A DNA stretch of 64,000 bases from Aquanectria penicillioides (Eukaryota; Ascomycota; Sordariomycetes; Hypocreales; Nectriaceae): assembly GCA_003415625.1 (NCBI GenBank), contig PYIU01000001.1, forward strand, positions 1,178,001-1,242,000. Direction: 5' to 3'. Within the stretch, counting starts at the first letter, position 1, and each line of letters opens with the position of its first letter. This document shows, piece after piece, positions 38,600 through 53,800 of this stretch. A program made the position numbers and the translations under genes. The notes under the pieces were generated by a model. The model was not told the DNA's origin. It saw only the letters and a program-made list of their open reading frames with translations, and did not search any database.

Positions 38600-41500
38600 A
38601 TATAATAGATTGGTTTTTTCTTTTTTTTATAAAGAGTTTTTTTAAGTATATTAATCTCTCTTTTAAGAAAGGGATTAAAGAACTTAAATAAAAGAGTTAT
38701 TTTAAAGTAAGGTTAAGGGCAATATAGAATTAAGTCTATTTTAAATTAAATATAAATTAATAGCTAAATTATAATATAATATAATATATTATTAGGCTAG
38801 CTACTTTATAAAACTATATATAGTATAAGCTTTAAATAGATATTACTTAAGCTTTAGTAAATTATATAATAAAGCTAATAAAGCCTTCTTTTAGCTAAAA
38901 TAAAAAAAGCAATATAATATAATATAGCTAACTATTTTAATAGCATTTTTATATTAGCATTATAATAAGTTTATATTAAGGACTTTTTTATAAAAGAGAA
39001 ATCTATAAAGCTTAATGCATTTTATTTTTATTTAAATAAATAATAAGCTTTTATATTTCTTAAGCTCTTTATATAAATAAATTATTTTCTTTTTTATATA
39101 AAAGAAAAAGGCTTTAATTACTTTTATTTTATTGCTTATATATTATATTTATAATTTATAGTTAATTTAATTTTATTCTATTTTTAATTAATTAATATTT
39201 AACTTTTAATTAATTTATAATCCTTTTTATTTTCTTTATTAAAAAGCTAATTAATAAACTATTCTTTATACTTTTATATAAATTTATATTAAAGGCTATT
39301 ATAATAATAGTATTAAATTTAATATATTATTAAAGCAATTATAAAAAGAATAAATTATTTAATACCTTAAGTTTATAATTAGCCTTAAAACTAAATAAGC
39401 TATTTATTTAAATATATATTAAGTAAAAGAATCTTAAGCTTACTTTTTAATAGTTTAATTAAAGTAGCTTTATAGCCTTCCTTAATAATATAAAAAGCTT
39501 AAGTTTATTTAATAAATAAAGCTTTAGTAATCCCCTTTAAATTATTACCTCTTTTTATTAAAGAGTAATATACCTTAAAGCTATAGGTAATTATAAATTT
39601 AATTATATATATATATATTATTTAGGCTCCTTTAAGGTTTACTCCCTATATACTTGCAGTAAGGGCAATAAAGGCCTATTTTTAATGCTTAAGTTTCTTT
39701 TTTAATTCTAAAATATAAAGGCCTTAAAATAGTTTTTTATATAGCTATAGCCTTAAAAATTAATAGAACTTTTATAGTTAAATTATATTATAGATTAAGT
39801 TTAATTAAGCTTAATATTTTTAATATTAATAAAAAATTAAAAAAGCTAAGCCTTAATAGACTTAAAGGTTATACTATTAATAAAGGCCTAAAATATATAT
39901 ATTATTTATATAGCTTTAAGTTAGGCTTAAGTCTTTTTTATATTTTTTTTAAAAGTAAGTATATTTATATTATTAATAAACTTAAATACTATAGTTTTCA
40001 AGACTTCTTTAAGTATAAAATAAAGCCTTAATATAAAAAGAATAAAAAGAATAAAAAGAATAAAAAATAGTAATAATCCTTATAAAATGCTAGCCTTAAT
40101 ACTATAAAGGTTAAATAACTTATTATTAAACTAAAGGTATATTATATATTTAAATAAATAATTAAAAAGCTAAATTAATAATTAATGCAAATAGCTCTAT
40201 TTATAAAGAGTAACTATAAGCCTTTTATAGTTTATTAAGTTAAAAGCTATAGTAAAATCTAGCTATAAAAAGAATGCTATTTTATAGTAAGCTTAAGCTA
40301 TATATATTGCTTTAATTACTATTATAAAGGGTAGCTTTATAGATTGCTTAAGCCTATTTTCTATTTAGCCCTTAAGGAGTATATATAGGTCTTTAGCTGC
40401 TATAGCTATTTATTAGGCTATTGCTAATTCTATTACTTTATTAATAATACTAAAAAGGGAGATAGACCTTTATTTAAATACTATATGCTTTTAGGCTATT
40501 ATTTTATTTAGCTTAAGTATAATAATAGCAATTGTATAGTAAAAGTATTATAAAAAATGCCTAAATGTAATATTTATATTAAGAATAATAATAAAGGCCT
40601 TAAAAAAGGGCTTACTATATACCTTAAGAAAGTTTATTAAAAATCTATTATTACTAAAGGCCTTTTATAATTAGATTTTAAAAAATAAATATATAAGTTT
40701 ATAAAGTTTAATATAGTTTTATAATAGATCCTTTATATTTTATAGCCTTTAGTTTATATCTATTAGCTATATTATAATATTTATAATAATAGATTTAATA
40801 TTTTAGTTACTTACTTAAGGTTTTAAAAAGAAGCATTTTATTAATATAGCTGCCTTTTTAATATAAATTATAGCTAAATTATTTAATTTAAATTAATTAA
40901 AAAAGAGAAATTAAAGTAAGGCTAAAGCAGTTTTACTTTAAAGCTATATTTATTGCTTTAGGTCCTAAAGTTTCTTTTAGCTATTAATATTTTTTTTAAT
41001 TTTAATATTTAATAAAGTATTGCATTAAGCTATATATTTAATATTAGCTATATATATTTTCTATTTATTACTTACTTCTTATAGCTCTATTTAATTAACT
41101 AATATATTAATGCATTAAGTATACCTTTATATATATTTAAGCTAATAAATAGCTTTTATAGTAAATTAGTTTTATTATTTATTGCAATTAGGCCTAAATT
41201 ATTTTTATATTAAAATAATATATTAAGCAATTTAATAAAGCCCTTAAATAAGCTATTTAATTATTAGTTTTAATTATTATATAATAATAATCTTACTATA
41301 GGTTTAATAAAGAATTACTTAAGCCTTAAGCTTAACTTCTTTAAAATTTATTATATATTAATTAAAGCCTATAAATTAAAGGTTTAATATTATAAAGAGT
41401 AATATATCTATAATAAAGCTAATTTAAATTTACTATAAAATATAATTAAAGCTATTTAAATTATAGTTTAAGCTAAAATAAATAATATTGCTATTTATAG

Positions 41501-42100
41501 TAGCTTAAGCTAAATTTAAAATACTATTTTTAATATTGCCTGCCTTTTAAATAATAATTCTATAAAGGGTTATTAATATTATATTTAAGCATTATATTTC
41601 TATTAAAAAGGTTATACTATATAGAGTATTTCTATTATAGTAGTTTTATATTAAATAGTATAAATTAAAATTATTAAATATAATTATTTTTAGGTTTAAT
41701 ATAAGGCTAGCTAAAGTATATATTGCTTTTATATCTCCTTTACCTTTAAGAATTATAAACTATAATTATTTTAATATAAAAGTATTTAAAGTTAATGCTT
41801 ATTTAATCTTTATTTATTTAATAGATTTAAACTTTTAGTCTATACCTTTTATATATATAAAGAGCTATATAGTTTAAATAGTATATTATACTATAGTTTA
41901 ATCTTTTAGGGTTTATTAAAGCATTAATTCTTTAATTTTTAGCTAGCTTTAAAAGTGCAATTATATTATATTTATTATAAATATATAGTGCCTAATAAAT
42001 TAGCTTAAAGCAATAATATATATTTTAAAAGAGAACTTATATTAATTAATTATAGATAAAAGGGTTAATTTAATAAATAGTAATAATAAAATGTAAATAC
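38600..42100 (-). pseudogene. LINE C ORF2: endonuclease and reverse transcriptase
   Basis: Same domain order as LINE B. The RT active site reads FINN at 39969-39980 (ancestral FxDD). Upstream sequence near 40190-40330 corresponds to the motif A region in B. The endonuclease motif region lies near 41650-41690. Stops are TAA/TAG at positions that partly differ from B, so the two copies mutated independently. Ends are approximate. Confidence 0.75.
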
Positions 42101-42199
42101 TAAAGAAAGGGAATATATTAAATAAAGTATAGTATTATTTATTTATTAATTTTAATAGCTAATTAATTCTTTTAATAAAGAGAAAGGCTATTAAAAAAG

Positions 42200-43340
42200 G
42201 GTTTTTAAAAGAGCCCTTTTATTATAAATAGAGGCTATTTTACTATATTAAAGTGCATTTTTTATATTTTATAGACTAGTTATAGTATTCTTTCTTTCTT
42301 TAAGTTTAATGCTTCTTTACTATATAGTAAATATAGCTTTATATTAAATAGTCTTTTTAATATAGTATATAATAATAAGAGATTTCTTTCTTTTTAATAA
42401 AGCAGTCTTTATAGGCTAAGCTACTATATTAGCTATAAGTTAAGGCTAAATAGCAGTTCTTTATTATATAGCTATATTTAAAGTATTAAAAGCATTAAAT
42501 AGATTTAAGACTTTCTTAATAAGGTTTATAATTATAGAGCTTAATATTAAAAAATAATCTATTATTATATAGGCTATTAGCTTTTTTAATAAATAAAATA
42601 TATAAAATAAAGTTTATTTTTATTGCAATACTATTTTAGGCCTATATAGACTTTACTTTACTAACTCTTAAGGTATTTATATTATTAATAGCTTCTATAA
42701 GCTTATTTATATTATTAAAAATAGATTTAATTTAAATTCTTTTAGCTATAATAATAAAGATTAAAAAGGCAAAAAAGGCTTTATCCTTAAATATAATACT
42801 TATTTATCCTTTTTTATAAAAGGCTTTAGCCTACTTTAAGGTAAAAAAGGTAAGGAGTATATTTCTATTAAGTAGGCAATATATTGCAACTATATAGAAA
42901 TTACTATAGGCTAGATTTATTGCTTAAATAGTTTCTATAAAGATATAGTTTTTTATATTTTTAAGGGTATTTTTTATATAGATTATAATCTTATATTTAA
43001 TATAGCTATATATTATATATTTACTTATATTAATATTTATAGGGCTTAAGCTATATAAAAGAACTAAAATATAAAACTATTAATTTAATTAAAAGAAAAA
43101 GCTTAATTAAGCTAAAATAGTTAATATTATTATAAATATAATAATTATTATAATAATAGTAATTTTATTAATAAATCTTTCTTTAAAGGTTAAATTAATT
43201 TTAAAGGGAAAGTAAAAGTATACTTTATATATATTAATATAAATTTAAAATATTTTTTAAATTAAATTAAAAATATAAAGTAAAATAATTTTAATAATAG
43301 CTTTATAGGCTTCTTTATTTTTATTAATTATAGGGCTTTA
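42200..43340 (-). pseudogene. LINE C ORF1 with CCHC knuckle
   Basis: The knuckle at 42473-42514 reads C-F-*-Y ... Y ... C with Cx2Cx4Hx4C spacing; here the first and last Cys survive while the second reads Tyr, the reverse of LINE B at the last position. The frame is otherwise equivalent to LINE B ORF1. Confidence 0.75.
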
Positions 43341-43592
43341 ATTAATTTTTATTGCTTTATCTATTTTAGGTATATTGCTATATTAGCTAATAGAGAAAAG
43401 GGAGTTATATAGACTGTTTTCTATACTATACCTCTTTAAATTGATTACTATTAGAAGGGCATTGCTATTAGCGCTGCGCTCTTAATGCACTATTGTATAT
43501 AGGGGTAGTTTAGCATAAGGAATCTATTTATTGTGGTTTTAGGCGTTTTTAAAGTAGTTTAGAATGGCTATAAGCAAATGCTAGTTTAAGTG

Positions 43593-43599
43593 TAAAGAT
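43593..43599. repeat. LINE C target-site duplication, right
   Basis: TAAAGAT directly after the LINE C 5' end. Confidence 0.5.
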
Positions 43600-44086
43600 A
43601 TATAATATTAAATATATATATATAAAATAATTTTAAAGAAAAAAGAGAAAAAAATATTATATTAAAATCCTTAAATATATTATATAATTTAATAATTTTA
43701 TTAAACTTTTTTTTAATATAGATTTCTTTTTAAAAATACTATTTATAAAATATTTAATTTTCTTTTATATAATATAATTATTTATTATTTTTTATTATAC
43801 TATTTTATTTCTTTTTATATTATTTAATTTTCTATTATAGTATTTAATTTTCTCTTAAAGTATTTTATTTTCTATTATAGTATTTCATTTTCTATTATAA
43901 TATATAATATATAATATATAAAGCCTATATTAAATATTATATTATATATATAAATATATATAAAAGTTTTAATTTAAACTATTAAAATTTTAAAAAGTAA
44001 TATATATATATATATAATATATTTACATTTATATATTTATTTAAATATTAATTTATATTTTATATATATTTTATAATATAATTAAA
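43600..44086. other. AT-rich spacer with 20-bp tandem repeats
   Basis: Between LINE C and LINE F. No coding signal. It holds an imperfect 20-bp tandem repeat at about 43795-43900 (units like TATTTAATTTTCTATTATAG, around five) and several TA-dinucleotide runs. Confidence 0.7.
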
Positions 44087-44420
44087 GTGTGCAGGCATTA
44101 GCCTCTACTAAATATAGCAGTGGCTTGCACAACTTATACATATAGGCATAAGCTGTATAGCCGCTGGCCTTAGTATCTACTAGCAGTTAATTACCTGCAG
44201 CTATAATAGAAAAGGACTATATATTGGCCTAGTCCCAGTATAGACCGTTCTTTATGTCTCTTGCTATCTGCATAATGCATATAGAATAGGGCAGATTCCA
44301 CACCGCCCTTAGGGCCGGCGCAGCACCCCCTGCCCTAATGCAGCCAGCTTGGCGTCTTAGCATTAATAAATATTAGTATAAAATATTGCCTAAAGCTATA
44401 TTAAATATATACTACTATTA

Positions 44421-44455
<35 letters not shown>

Positions 44456-44462
44456 TATTTTA

Positions 44463-44495
<33 letters not shown>

Positions 44496-45041
44496 ATTAT
44501 TATTTTTAGCTATATATATAATTAGCTTAAAATAGCAATAAAAATAGGAATTAATGCTTATATAAATTAAGTATTTTATATAAGCAATATATTAATAAAA
44601 TGCATACTTAAAGGTAAAAAAAAGCTTTTATAAAGGTATATAAAAAAGAGAAAAAAAGGGATTTAAGTATATCTATAAAAATTAAAAAATAATAATAATA
44701 ACACTTAAATAGCCAGCAATTAGCTAGCTATTAGTATTAAATTAATGCTTTACTCTTTGCAATAGGCCTATAGTATAGACAATTTAGGCCTATTATAGGC
44801 CTTATTTTTACTTTATTTATTAATTATATAATTAATTAAATAGGATATTTTAGTAATAGTATTAAATTAACTTTTAATTTAATGCTTCTTTATAGAGAGC
44901 CTATATTAAGTCTACTATTATATTAAATAAAGGTTTTTATTTTACTAATATAGTTTTTTCTTTTATTTATATAGTATAAAAGTACTATTTAATTTATAGG
45001 TCTATAGATTATAAATAATTAATTAATTAATTAATTAATTT
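44087..45041 (+). mobile_element. LINE copy F, 5'-truncated
   Basis: Starts inside the 3' part of the LINE (equivalent to LINE B near 31340) and runs to the terminal motif and an AATT tail (45016-45041). The first 280 bp are hardly mutated, with CpG and CpA intact, while the part after about 44370 is strongly RIP-altered. 5' truncation is the usual outcome of LINE insertion. It includes an ATT array at 44409-44494. Confidence 0.85.
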
Positions 45042-45339
45042 AGCTTTAATATTTATATTAAGAAATAAAGAAAAAAGATTATAGCTTTAAATATATATTT
45101 ATATTATAAAAAGATCTTTTAAAATATTTATTTATAAAATTATATTACTTTTATTTATATTTAGTATTAAAAGTTATATTATAGTATTAAAGACTTTAGC
45201 ATTTCTTTTAAGCCTAAATGCCTTTTTTTAAATAAATAAATATAGTTTTTATATTAATATAAAATGCATTTAATTATATTCATTAAAGGCTACTTTAGCT
45301 TAAACTTTATTAATAAATAGAAATAAAATAAAAGCAATA
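45042..45339. other. AT-rich spacer, nothing recognised
   Basis: No motif or frame supported. Its right end (45321-45339) resembles the sequence after the LINE G tail (about 45978-45996) apart from one extra base, a candidate target duplication for LINE G. Confidence 0.4.
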
Positions 45340-45985
<646 letters not shown>

Positions 45986-45999
45986 TAAATAAAATAAAA

Positions 46000-47880
46000 G
46001 GCAATATTACTAAAAGTAAGCTAAAATATATTCTATTATACTTAATATACTATAAAAGAAAGAAGGGTTATTATATAATATCTTTATTTTTAAAGCTTAA
46101 TTAATTAATTAATTAATTAATATTAATATTTAAGGAATTTTTTAAGGCAATAGTTTAATACTTTAGCCTTTTTATACTATAATATTGCTTTATATTTAAG
46201 TTATTATTAGGCAATATAAATATAGTTATTACTTAAAAAAGGCAAAATAAAATATACTAAAATAGATCTTCTTTTTAATAAATAATATTTAACTATTAGA
46301 GCAATTAGCTTAAAATACTTAAAAGAATATATAATAATAAGTATTTATATTAAAGAATATTAAAATAGCTATAAATAATAGTAAATTATATAAAGAAAAT
46401 AAAGACTATTATAAAAATAATAATAATAATAATATTAATAAGTTTTAAAATAATAACTTTAGCTAAATTATATATTTTATTAATATTATTTAAGTAATAG
46501 CTAATAGCAATTAAATTATAATAAAATTAAAGGAGCTAGCTTTAATGCTTTATAATTTTATTAGGCTTTAAGGTATAATAAAAAGGGAAAAGAAAAGTAA
46601 AGATCTAAAGAAAGGCATTAAGCAATAAAGGAAAAAAAAGAAAGAAGATTTAATATTTATAAAAAATAATAATATTTATAGTAGCTAAACTTAAGTGCTT
46701 AATTTAAGTAAAATTATAGCTATTAAGGCTTAGCAATTAAGGCTATTAAAAGCAGTAAAGCATTAAATTTAAAGTATATAAAAGGTAAATAAAAGAGAAA
46801 AAGAAAAAAGAAAAAAAAAAAAAAAAGAAAAAAAGAAAAAAGCACTAAAATAGCAATAAAAGCAAAAGCAAAAGTAAAAGCAAAAGCAATAAAGATAAAA
46901 AAAGCAATATTATTATTATTATATAATTCTATAGTTATAGTTAAATAGGCATTTATATTTATAGTTATAACTTTTAAAATAAATATTACTTTATAGTTTA
47001 TATATAATAAGCAATAAGCTATTATATTTCTATTAATTTATTAATATATTTAGCTTATAAAAGGCAATAATAATACTATTAGTAATTCTAATATTAAAGG
47101 GAATAAATACTTTTAGTAATTATATTAATTTTTTAATAGTAAAAGCAATATAAATAAATCTTAAGTAATTAAAGCAATAATAAAGCTTTTTATTAAATAA
47201 AGTATATTATATTAACTATTTATAATTACTATATTAAGTATAGTAATAATAAGTATTAAGAGTATTACTATCTATTTAGCTTATAGCTTTATTATTAATA
47301 GATCTTTATTATTATAGTAAAACTATAATATAATAAGCAAAAGATTAATTAATTAATAGTAAATAATAAGTAAATCTATATAGGTATTATAAAGAAATAA
47401 ATAGATATTTATTATTAATAAAATTAATATACTTAAGGCTAATATACTATTAAAGATTAATAATAAGCTTTACTATTTAATTAAGTACTTTAATAAAGGC
47501 TTTAAAGGCATTTTTATTATTGTATTTTATAGTAATTTTTATTAATTTAAGCTAATTATAAATAAAATATTTTTATTTAATAAAAATAAATTTCTATAAA
47601 ACTAAAATAAAAATCTATATAAATAGAACTATAATAAAGTATATATATTATAAAAGAAATTTATAATAATAATAATGCTTAAAGAATAAATCTATATTAT
47701 TAAGGACCTTAAGCTATTTGCCTTATTATATTATATTTATATAAAGACTTAAGATTATATTAATATTAATATATTTAATAGCTATTACTTTTAATTAAAG
47801 TATAAAATTCTATAGAAAATAGATATTTTTATAATTATATTATTTAACTAAAACTATTAAAACCTTTATATAAAGATAGC
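46000..47880 (+). pseudogene. Unidentified degenerate region
   Basis: Plus-strand frames read coherently around 46570-46900 (Lys/Arg-rich, with a long purine tract at about 46795-46860) and 47160-47460. No RT, integrase or DDE motif was identified. The basic tract could be the C-terminal tail of a transposase or part of a gag. Nothing in it matches the LINE or the two Gypsy elements by eye. Confidence 0.3.
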
Positions 47881-47884
47881 TTTA

Positions 47885-50800
47885 GCCGTTTAAAAGTATT
47901 AAGTTAGGGTCTAAGGTAATATACATTAATCTATTATTAGATTGGTTAGAAAGATAAAAGGGACCTTAAAGATATAGGAAATAAATAGGCAGTTTTCTCT
48001 AACTAATTCTTATTTTTAAAATCCTAAATTCCTTGCATTTAGACTCTATTAAAGTTCTAGTATAGCCCTATATAATATTCCCTTATTTATAACTTTCTGC
48101 CCTATATTCTTTCTTTCTTTTCTTTAAGGGATACTTTAAAGCATTTAATTAAATGCTTTAATACTCTTTTAAGTTATTTGTAGCTATTTAAAAAGGCTAT
48201 TTAATTATTATTAAATCTACTTACTTTATACCCTTTTAGGTAAGGTATATATTTTAATTAATATTTTTATTTATTAATAAATTTAAAGATTATAATAAAG
48301 AAAAGCCTTTAAGCTATTTTAAAAAAACACTAAAGTATTTAATTAAACTCTTTAATAATACTTTTAAGCTATTATTTAGAACTTAAAGAAGTAATAGATA
48401 ATTAATTATAAAGATCTATAAATTCTTAAATATTAAAAAACCTATTACTTTTATAAAAATAGGGGTTATTAAAATTAAAAATAATACTAAAGGTAAGTAA
48501 AGATATTAATATAAGTTTGCATTTTAGAAAAAAAAAACTTATTATTATAGCTAAAGTAGACCTATAAAAAAACTTAATAATTTAATATAGTGCTAATATA
48601 TTAGTATAAAGGTATATAAAGTAAAATAATAGTATAAATAATGTATAAGCATTTAATTAAATATTTTTAAGTATTAAAGTATACTTAAGACTATTAAAAG
48701 CTTAATTTATAGATTAAAAAAGAAAATAGAAAAGAAAAAGAAATTACTTAACCCTTAATTAATTATAGAGAATAAATATTTTTTATTATTTTTATTAATC
48801 TTTAGACTTTAGCAAAAGGGTATATACTTATATTTATTACTATTTTAATTAATTACTTTATTTATTATTATTAATTCTAAAAAATAACTTTAAACTTATT
48901 AAAATAAAGCCCTATTAAATATAATATTATACTTTTTTTTTTAAATATTTTAGTATATATTTTAATTTATTTTATTCTTTTATACTTTTATTATATATAT
49001 ATATATTATTTTATTGCAATTTATAATCCTAAAACTTAAGCAATTAATTTATACTTCTTTATATATATATATTAAAATACTTATTATAGAAATCCTAATA
49101 ACTATAATTTATTAATACCTTTAAATAAAAAAATAAAAAGAATATTTAATTAAATGCAATTAAACCCCTTAAGCTTTATTTAAAGTAAAGAGAGTTAATA
49201 TAATTAATAATCTTTAACTATCCTTTTTAAATTAATTAATACTATTAATATTAATATTCTTAAAGAAAATAGACTAAGAATATTAATAAAAATAATAAAA
49301 ATAATTATTATCTTTATTTAATTGCTTAATATAATTTTTAATAAAGGGAATATTATATATTTCCTTAAATTATATAATAGATTTATAATTAGCTAAAAAA
49401 TTATAAATAATATAAAGAATAAAGCTTTTATATACTATATAACTTTTAAAGTCTCTTAAAATATTATAAATTTATTAAAAGGCAATAATTAGCCTACTAT
49501 AAAGTAAAACCTCTTAAAAACCTTTAAGTACTAAAGTTTAAATTAATTAAATCTCTTTAAAAATAAGCTTTAGTAAATAAATATAACTTTAATTTAATCT
49601 ATAGAATATAAAGTTATACTTTAATGGCTTATAAAATATATTTAATTTAATAGAATAGTAAACTTTATTAGCTAAAAGACTTTTATAGTATAGGCTTAAG
49701 CTATTTATAATGCTATATTAAAAAATATTATTATTAATATTTATTAATAAAAAGAGAAATACTTAAATACCTTAAGAGCAATAAAGTATAAGGAAATAAT
49801 TAAATTAATTAAGAATTTTCTTAATACTAAAAAAGAAATTTAAATCTTTTAAATAAAAAAGAAAAATAATAACTTTAAATATTTTAAGAAAACTAAAAAA
49901 CCTTTTGCTTATTAAAATTAGCTTAAGTATTAAAAACCTAAATTCTTTAATTCTATTTAAAGCTTAAAAAAGGAATTAAATCTTTTTCTTAAAAGAATAA
50001 AAAAGCTATAAATTAATATAATTTAAAATATTATACATAAGATTTAAAAGTTAAAAAGGATTATATACTAAAAGATTAATTAATTAAAAATAGAATTATT
50101 ATTATTAATTAAGAATAGCCTTAATCATATAAATAAATTTAATTATATATATCTCTATTATTACTTTTATATTAATATAAATTATAATAGGGATTTAAAG
50201 TATTTTTATTATATAAAAGTAAGGCATTTTTTAAATTATTGCTTGCTTTTTATAGAAAATACAAAAAAGGAATATATAAATGATAATAGCAATATTAGTT
50301 TTATTTAAATAGAATAATAAAAACTTTTATTGCCTTTAAAACTAATATATAAGTTTACTATTAATAAAGGAGTAAAAAAGATAGTTATTTTATAGATTTT
50401 AAAATTCCCTACCTTTAAGATTTATAGTTAAGCTAAGGTTATAATAGTAAATAAGCTAAATATATAAAAATAGCTAGCTATTAAAAAGAAAAGCATTTAA
50501 TTAAAGACTTTTTTAAGTATATTAATTAGCTAAAGTATAGCTCCTTAATACTTAATAAAAATTCTATTAAAAAGACCTAAAAGCCTAAAGTTAATTGCAT
50601 TTTTATTAATAATTAAGCTATAGAATTAATTAATAACCCTTTTATTATTAATATTATATTAAAAACAAATACTATAAAATATATAGAAGTAAAATTCAAA
50701 AAGAAATTAGCTTATTAAAAAAAGAAAAAGGGAATTTAATTTTCTATTTAAATTATAAATAAAGAACTTATTAAAAATAAAAAGATTGCTAATATTATCC

Positions 50801-53800
50801 TTAAAGAAAAGGATTAAAATACTTTTAATTAAATGCTTAAAATTATTTAAATAAAAAAATAAATCTATAAAAAGGTAATAAGATTAGAAGTTTAAATAAT
50901 TATTAAGGACTTAATTATCTTTAACCTTCTTTTCAATAATAATAATATCTTAAAGATAGTTTTTAAGTATATAAAGAGAATAAAGAAAGTTAAATAAATA
51001 AAGCTTAAGCCCTTATTTAAAAAGAGATAGACCTAATAGAATATTAATTTAATTATAATTAATAATTTAAAAGTAATATTTTTAAAGAAATACTTTAAGT
51101 ATATTATTAAATAATATAGTATTAATAGTATATTAATTAAAGAATAATCTAAACTTTATTATATACTATTGCCTAAAGAATAGTAAATTAAAATTAAAAA
51201 GTATTAATAAAATTAATATTAATTATATAATAACTAAAAGGAAAAAAGATTATATTTAATTAAATATAATTAATAGTTTATATAAATATTTTAGACTAAT
51301 AGTATTAAGGAATTTTAGCTTAATGCTAAAAATTACTAAAAATTTAAATAAAGTTAAATAACCTTAATAAAATAATTAAAAAAGCCTTAATTAATTTTAA
51401 ATTAAAAGAAAATATTATTTTTAATAAAGTAATAAAAAAGTATAAGCTAAAAGTAAAGCCTATAGAAGCTTTTATTATATTTTACTTTAATAATTAAATT
51501 TAAATGTATAAAGAAATAAATATTAAGCAATTTTTTAAAAATATTTATATAGTATAGAGATTTTATATTACTTTAAAAAATATATTTCTATTTCTTTTAT
51601 TTTAAAAATGCCCTTTATTAAGGCTATTAAAATTATATTTAATTATATATTTTTAAAAGAAGAAATACTTCTATAATATTAATTTAGCTTAATTAAAATT
51701 ATTATACTTACTGCTAGAAATATTAAATAGAATGCCTAAAGGAATATAGAAATTACTTAAGGCAATTAAAGATATATTCTTAAAGTTCTTTTAGATTAAT
51801 AGAATTATAAGGTTTAAAAGAAAATAATAATAAGTATTTAATTAAATTATTAAATAAAATATTAGTAAAAATAGTAATTTAGCTAATAGTTAAAAATTAA
51901 TTAAAGGTTAATTATATAAAGATAATAAAGGCAAAAAAGAAGCTATAATTAACTATATATTAAAAAAGGAAAATAGTATTTATTAATATAATATATAAAT
52001 AAAAAGCGAATAAAATATATTCTAAAAATAATATTCTATTAAATAGATTTATTTTTAAAGGGGATTTATATTAAAAAGAGAAAAAGCCAAAAAAAGTAAA
52101 AAAAGACCTTAAAGAGAAGTTTAAGTACTTAAAGCTTTTAATATTTAAATTCTTTAAAATAGCTAAAGGATTAAGGCTATATAAAGAAAGACTTTAAAAA
52201 GTAATTAATTAAATAAAAAGAATTTTTATTAATAAAGAAAGAAATATTCTATTAAAAATCTTTTATAATAAAGAAATAGTATTTACTTAACATTTTAAGA
52301 AGTATAAAAGGCTAAATCTTAAAGTAATGCCTTTATAGATTATTAAAATAATAGAATATAAAGTCTAGTAAATAGAAAATATTTTAATCCTTAAGGGGTT
52401 AAAAAGAAGGTTATTAAATTATTAAAAACTTAAATAAAAAGGGGAATTCTTAAAGAATTTTATACTATCTATTAAAACCTATATATATTAATAGTAAAAA
52501 AGAATAATAGATTTTATTTAATTAATTTAACTAAAAGATATAATATATATATAATATAGAATAGATCAATTCCTTTAAAAGCTAATAAGTTTTTTAATTA
52601 AAATTAAAATATATAAAATTCTAACTCTTTTAGATTTCTTTTTAAAATATAATTAAATTTTCTTAGTAAAAAAAATTAAGATTTAATAACTTTTAATATA
52701 CTATTAGGGCTTTTTATTATATATACTTTACTATAAAAAGGAATTAATTTAATAGTATAGTTCTTAAGAATTATAATTAAAATCCTTTTTAATTTATTAC
52801 TAAAAGTCTATTAAGCCTTTTTAAATAATATTATTATTAAAGAATTGAAAATTAAATATAATAGAAAGGAAATGCTCTTTAATATACAAAAGTTTATTTT
52901 AAAGCATTTACTTAATTTAAATAAAATAATTTTAAATATTAAGCTATTTCAATATATAATTTCTATAAAGAAATTAAAGTTTTATTAATATATTGCAATT
53001 ATAGTTAAGTATTTATATATTATAGCTAAAAGGCAGCTAAAAGAAGAAAAAGTAATTAAAATTAATAAATATAAAAGATATAATAACTTAAAATAAATTA
53101 AAGCATTTTTAGAAATTATAAACTATTATTAAATTTAAATTAAAAGATATATTTAAATTGCTAGGCCTTTTATTTAATTATTAAAAAAAATACTTTATAG
53201 ATATAAAGTAAAGAATAAGCTAATATTATAGTAATTCTTAAGAGAAAAATAATTTCTACTTTTATTTTAATAATATTAAATCTTTCTAAAGGATTTAAAA
53301 AGATTATTTTTATAATTAATATTAATAAAGAAGGCTAAAGTATAGTATGAATATAAATAATAAAGAGAAAAAGGCATCTAATAAAGTATAAATTTAGCCT
53401 TTAGACTTTCTTAAAATAAAGGTATAATGCTATTAATCTTAAATATAAGGGTATATTATATAGAATTAAATGCCTTTATAGCTATATTAATAGATTGCCT
53501 TTTATCTTAAAGAAAGATTCTTAAGTTTTAATTTATTAGCTTAATAATAAGCCTAATAATATTTTAAATAGAATAATTATTTAATAAATTAATTATATTC
53601 TATTATTTAACTTTACTATTTAATATATTTTTAAAGATAAAAATAATATAGCTAATAAACTATTTAAAAAAGATCTAAAAGTATTTAATTAAATAAAGTA
53701 AAAAGCTAAAGGTAATATTAAAGAGTTTATTAATGTCTATTTTAATATTATTAAGATTAAAAATAAATTAATAAAATTCAAAAAGAATTCTAATAAATCT

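Larger units (their letters stand above)
37095..43592 (-). mobile_element. LINE copy C, near full length
   Basis: About 6.5 kb, collinear with LINE B and in the same orientation. The TTTA tail starts about 43 bp from the 5' end of B. It retains the RT active site (39969-39980), the ORF1 knuckle (42473-42514) and the 5' end near 43590. Relative to B it lacks about 100 bp of the GC-rich 3' segment (junction near 37750). It is heavily RIP-altered except for parts of 37690-37755 and 43395-43590. The 5' end abuts a TAAAGAT duplication. Confidence 0.88.
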
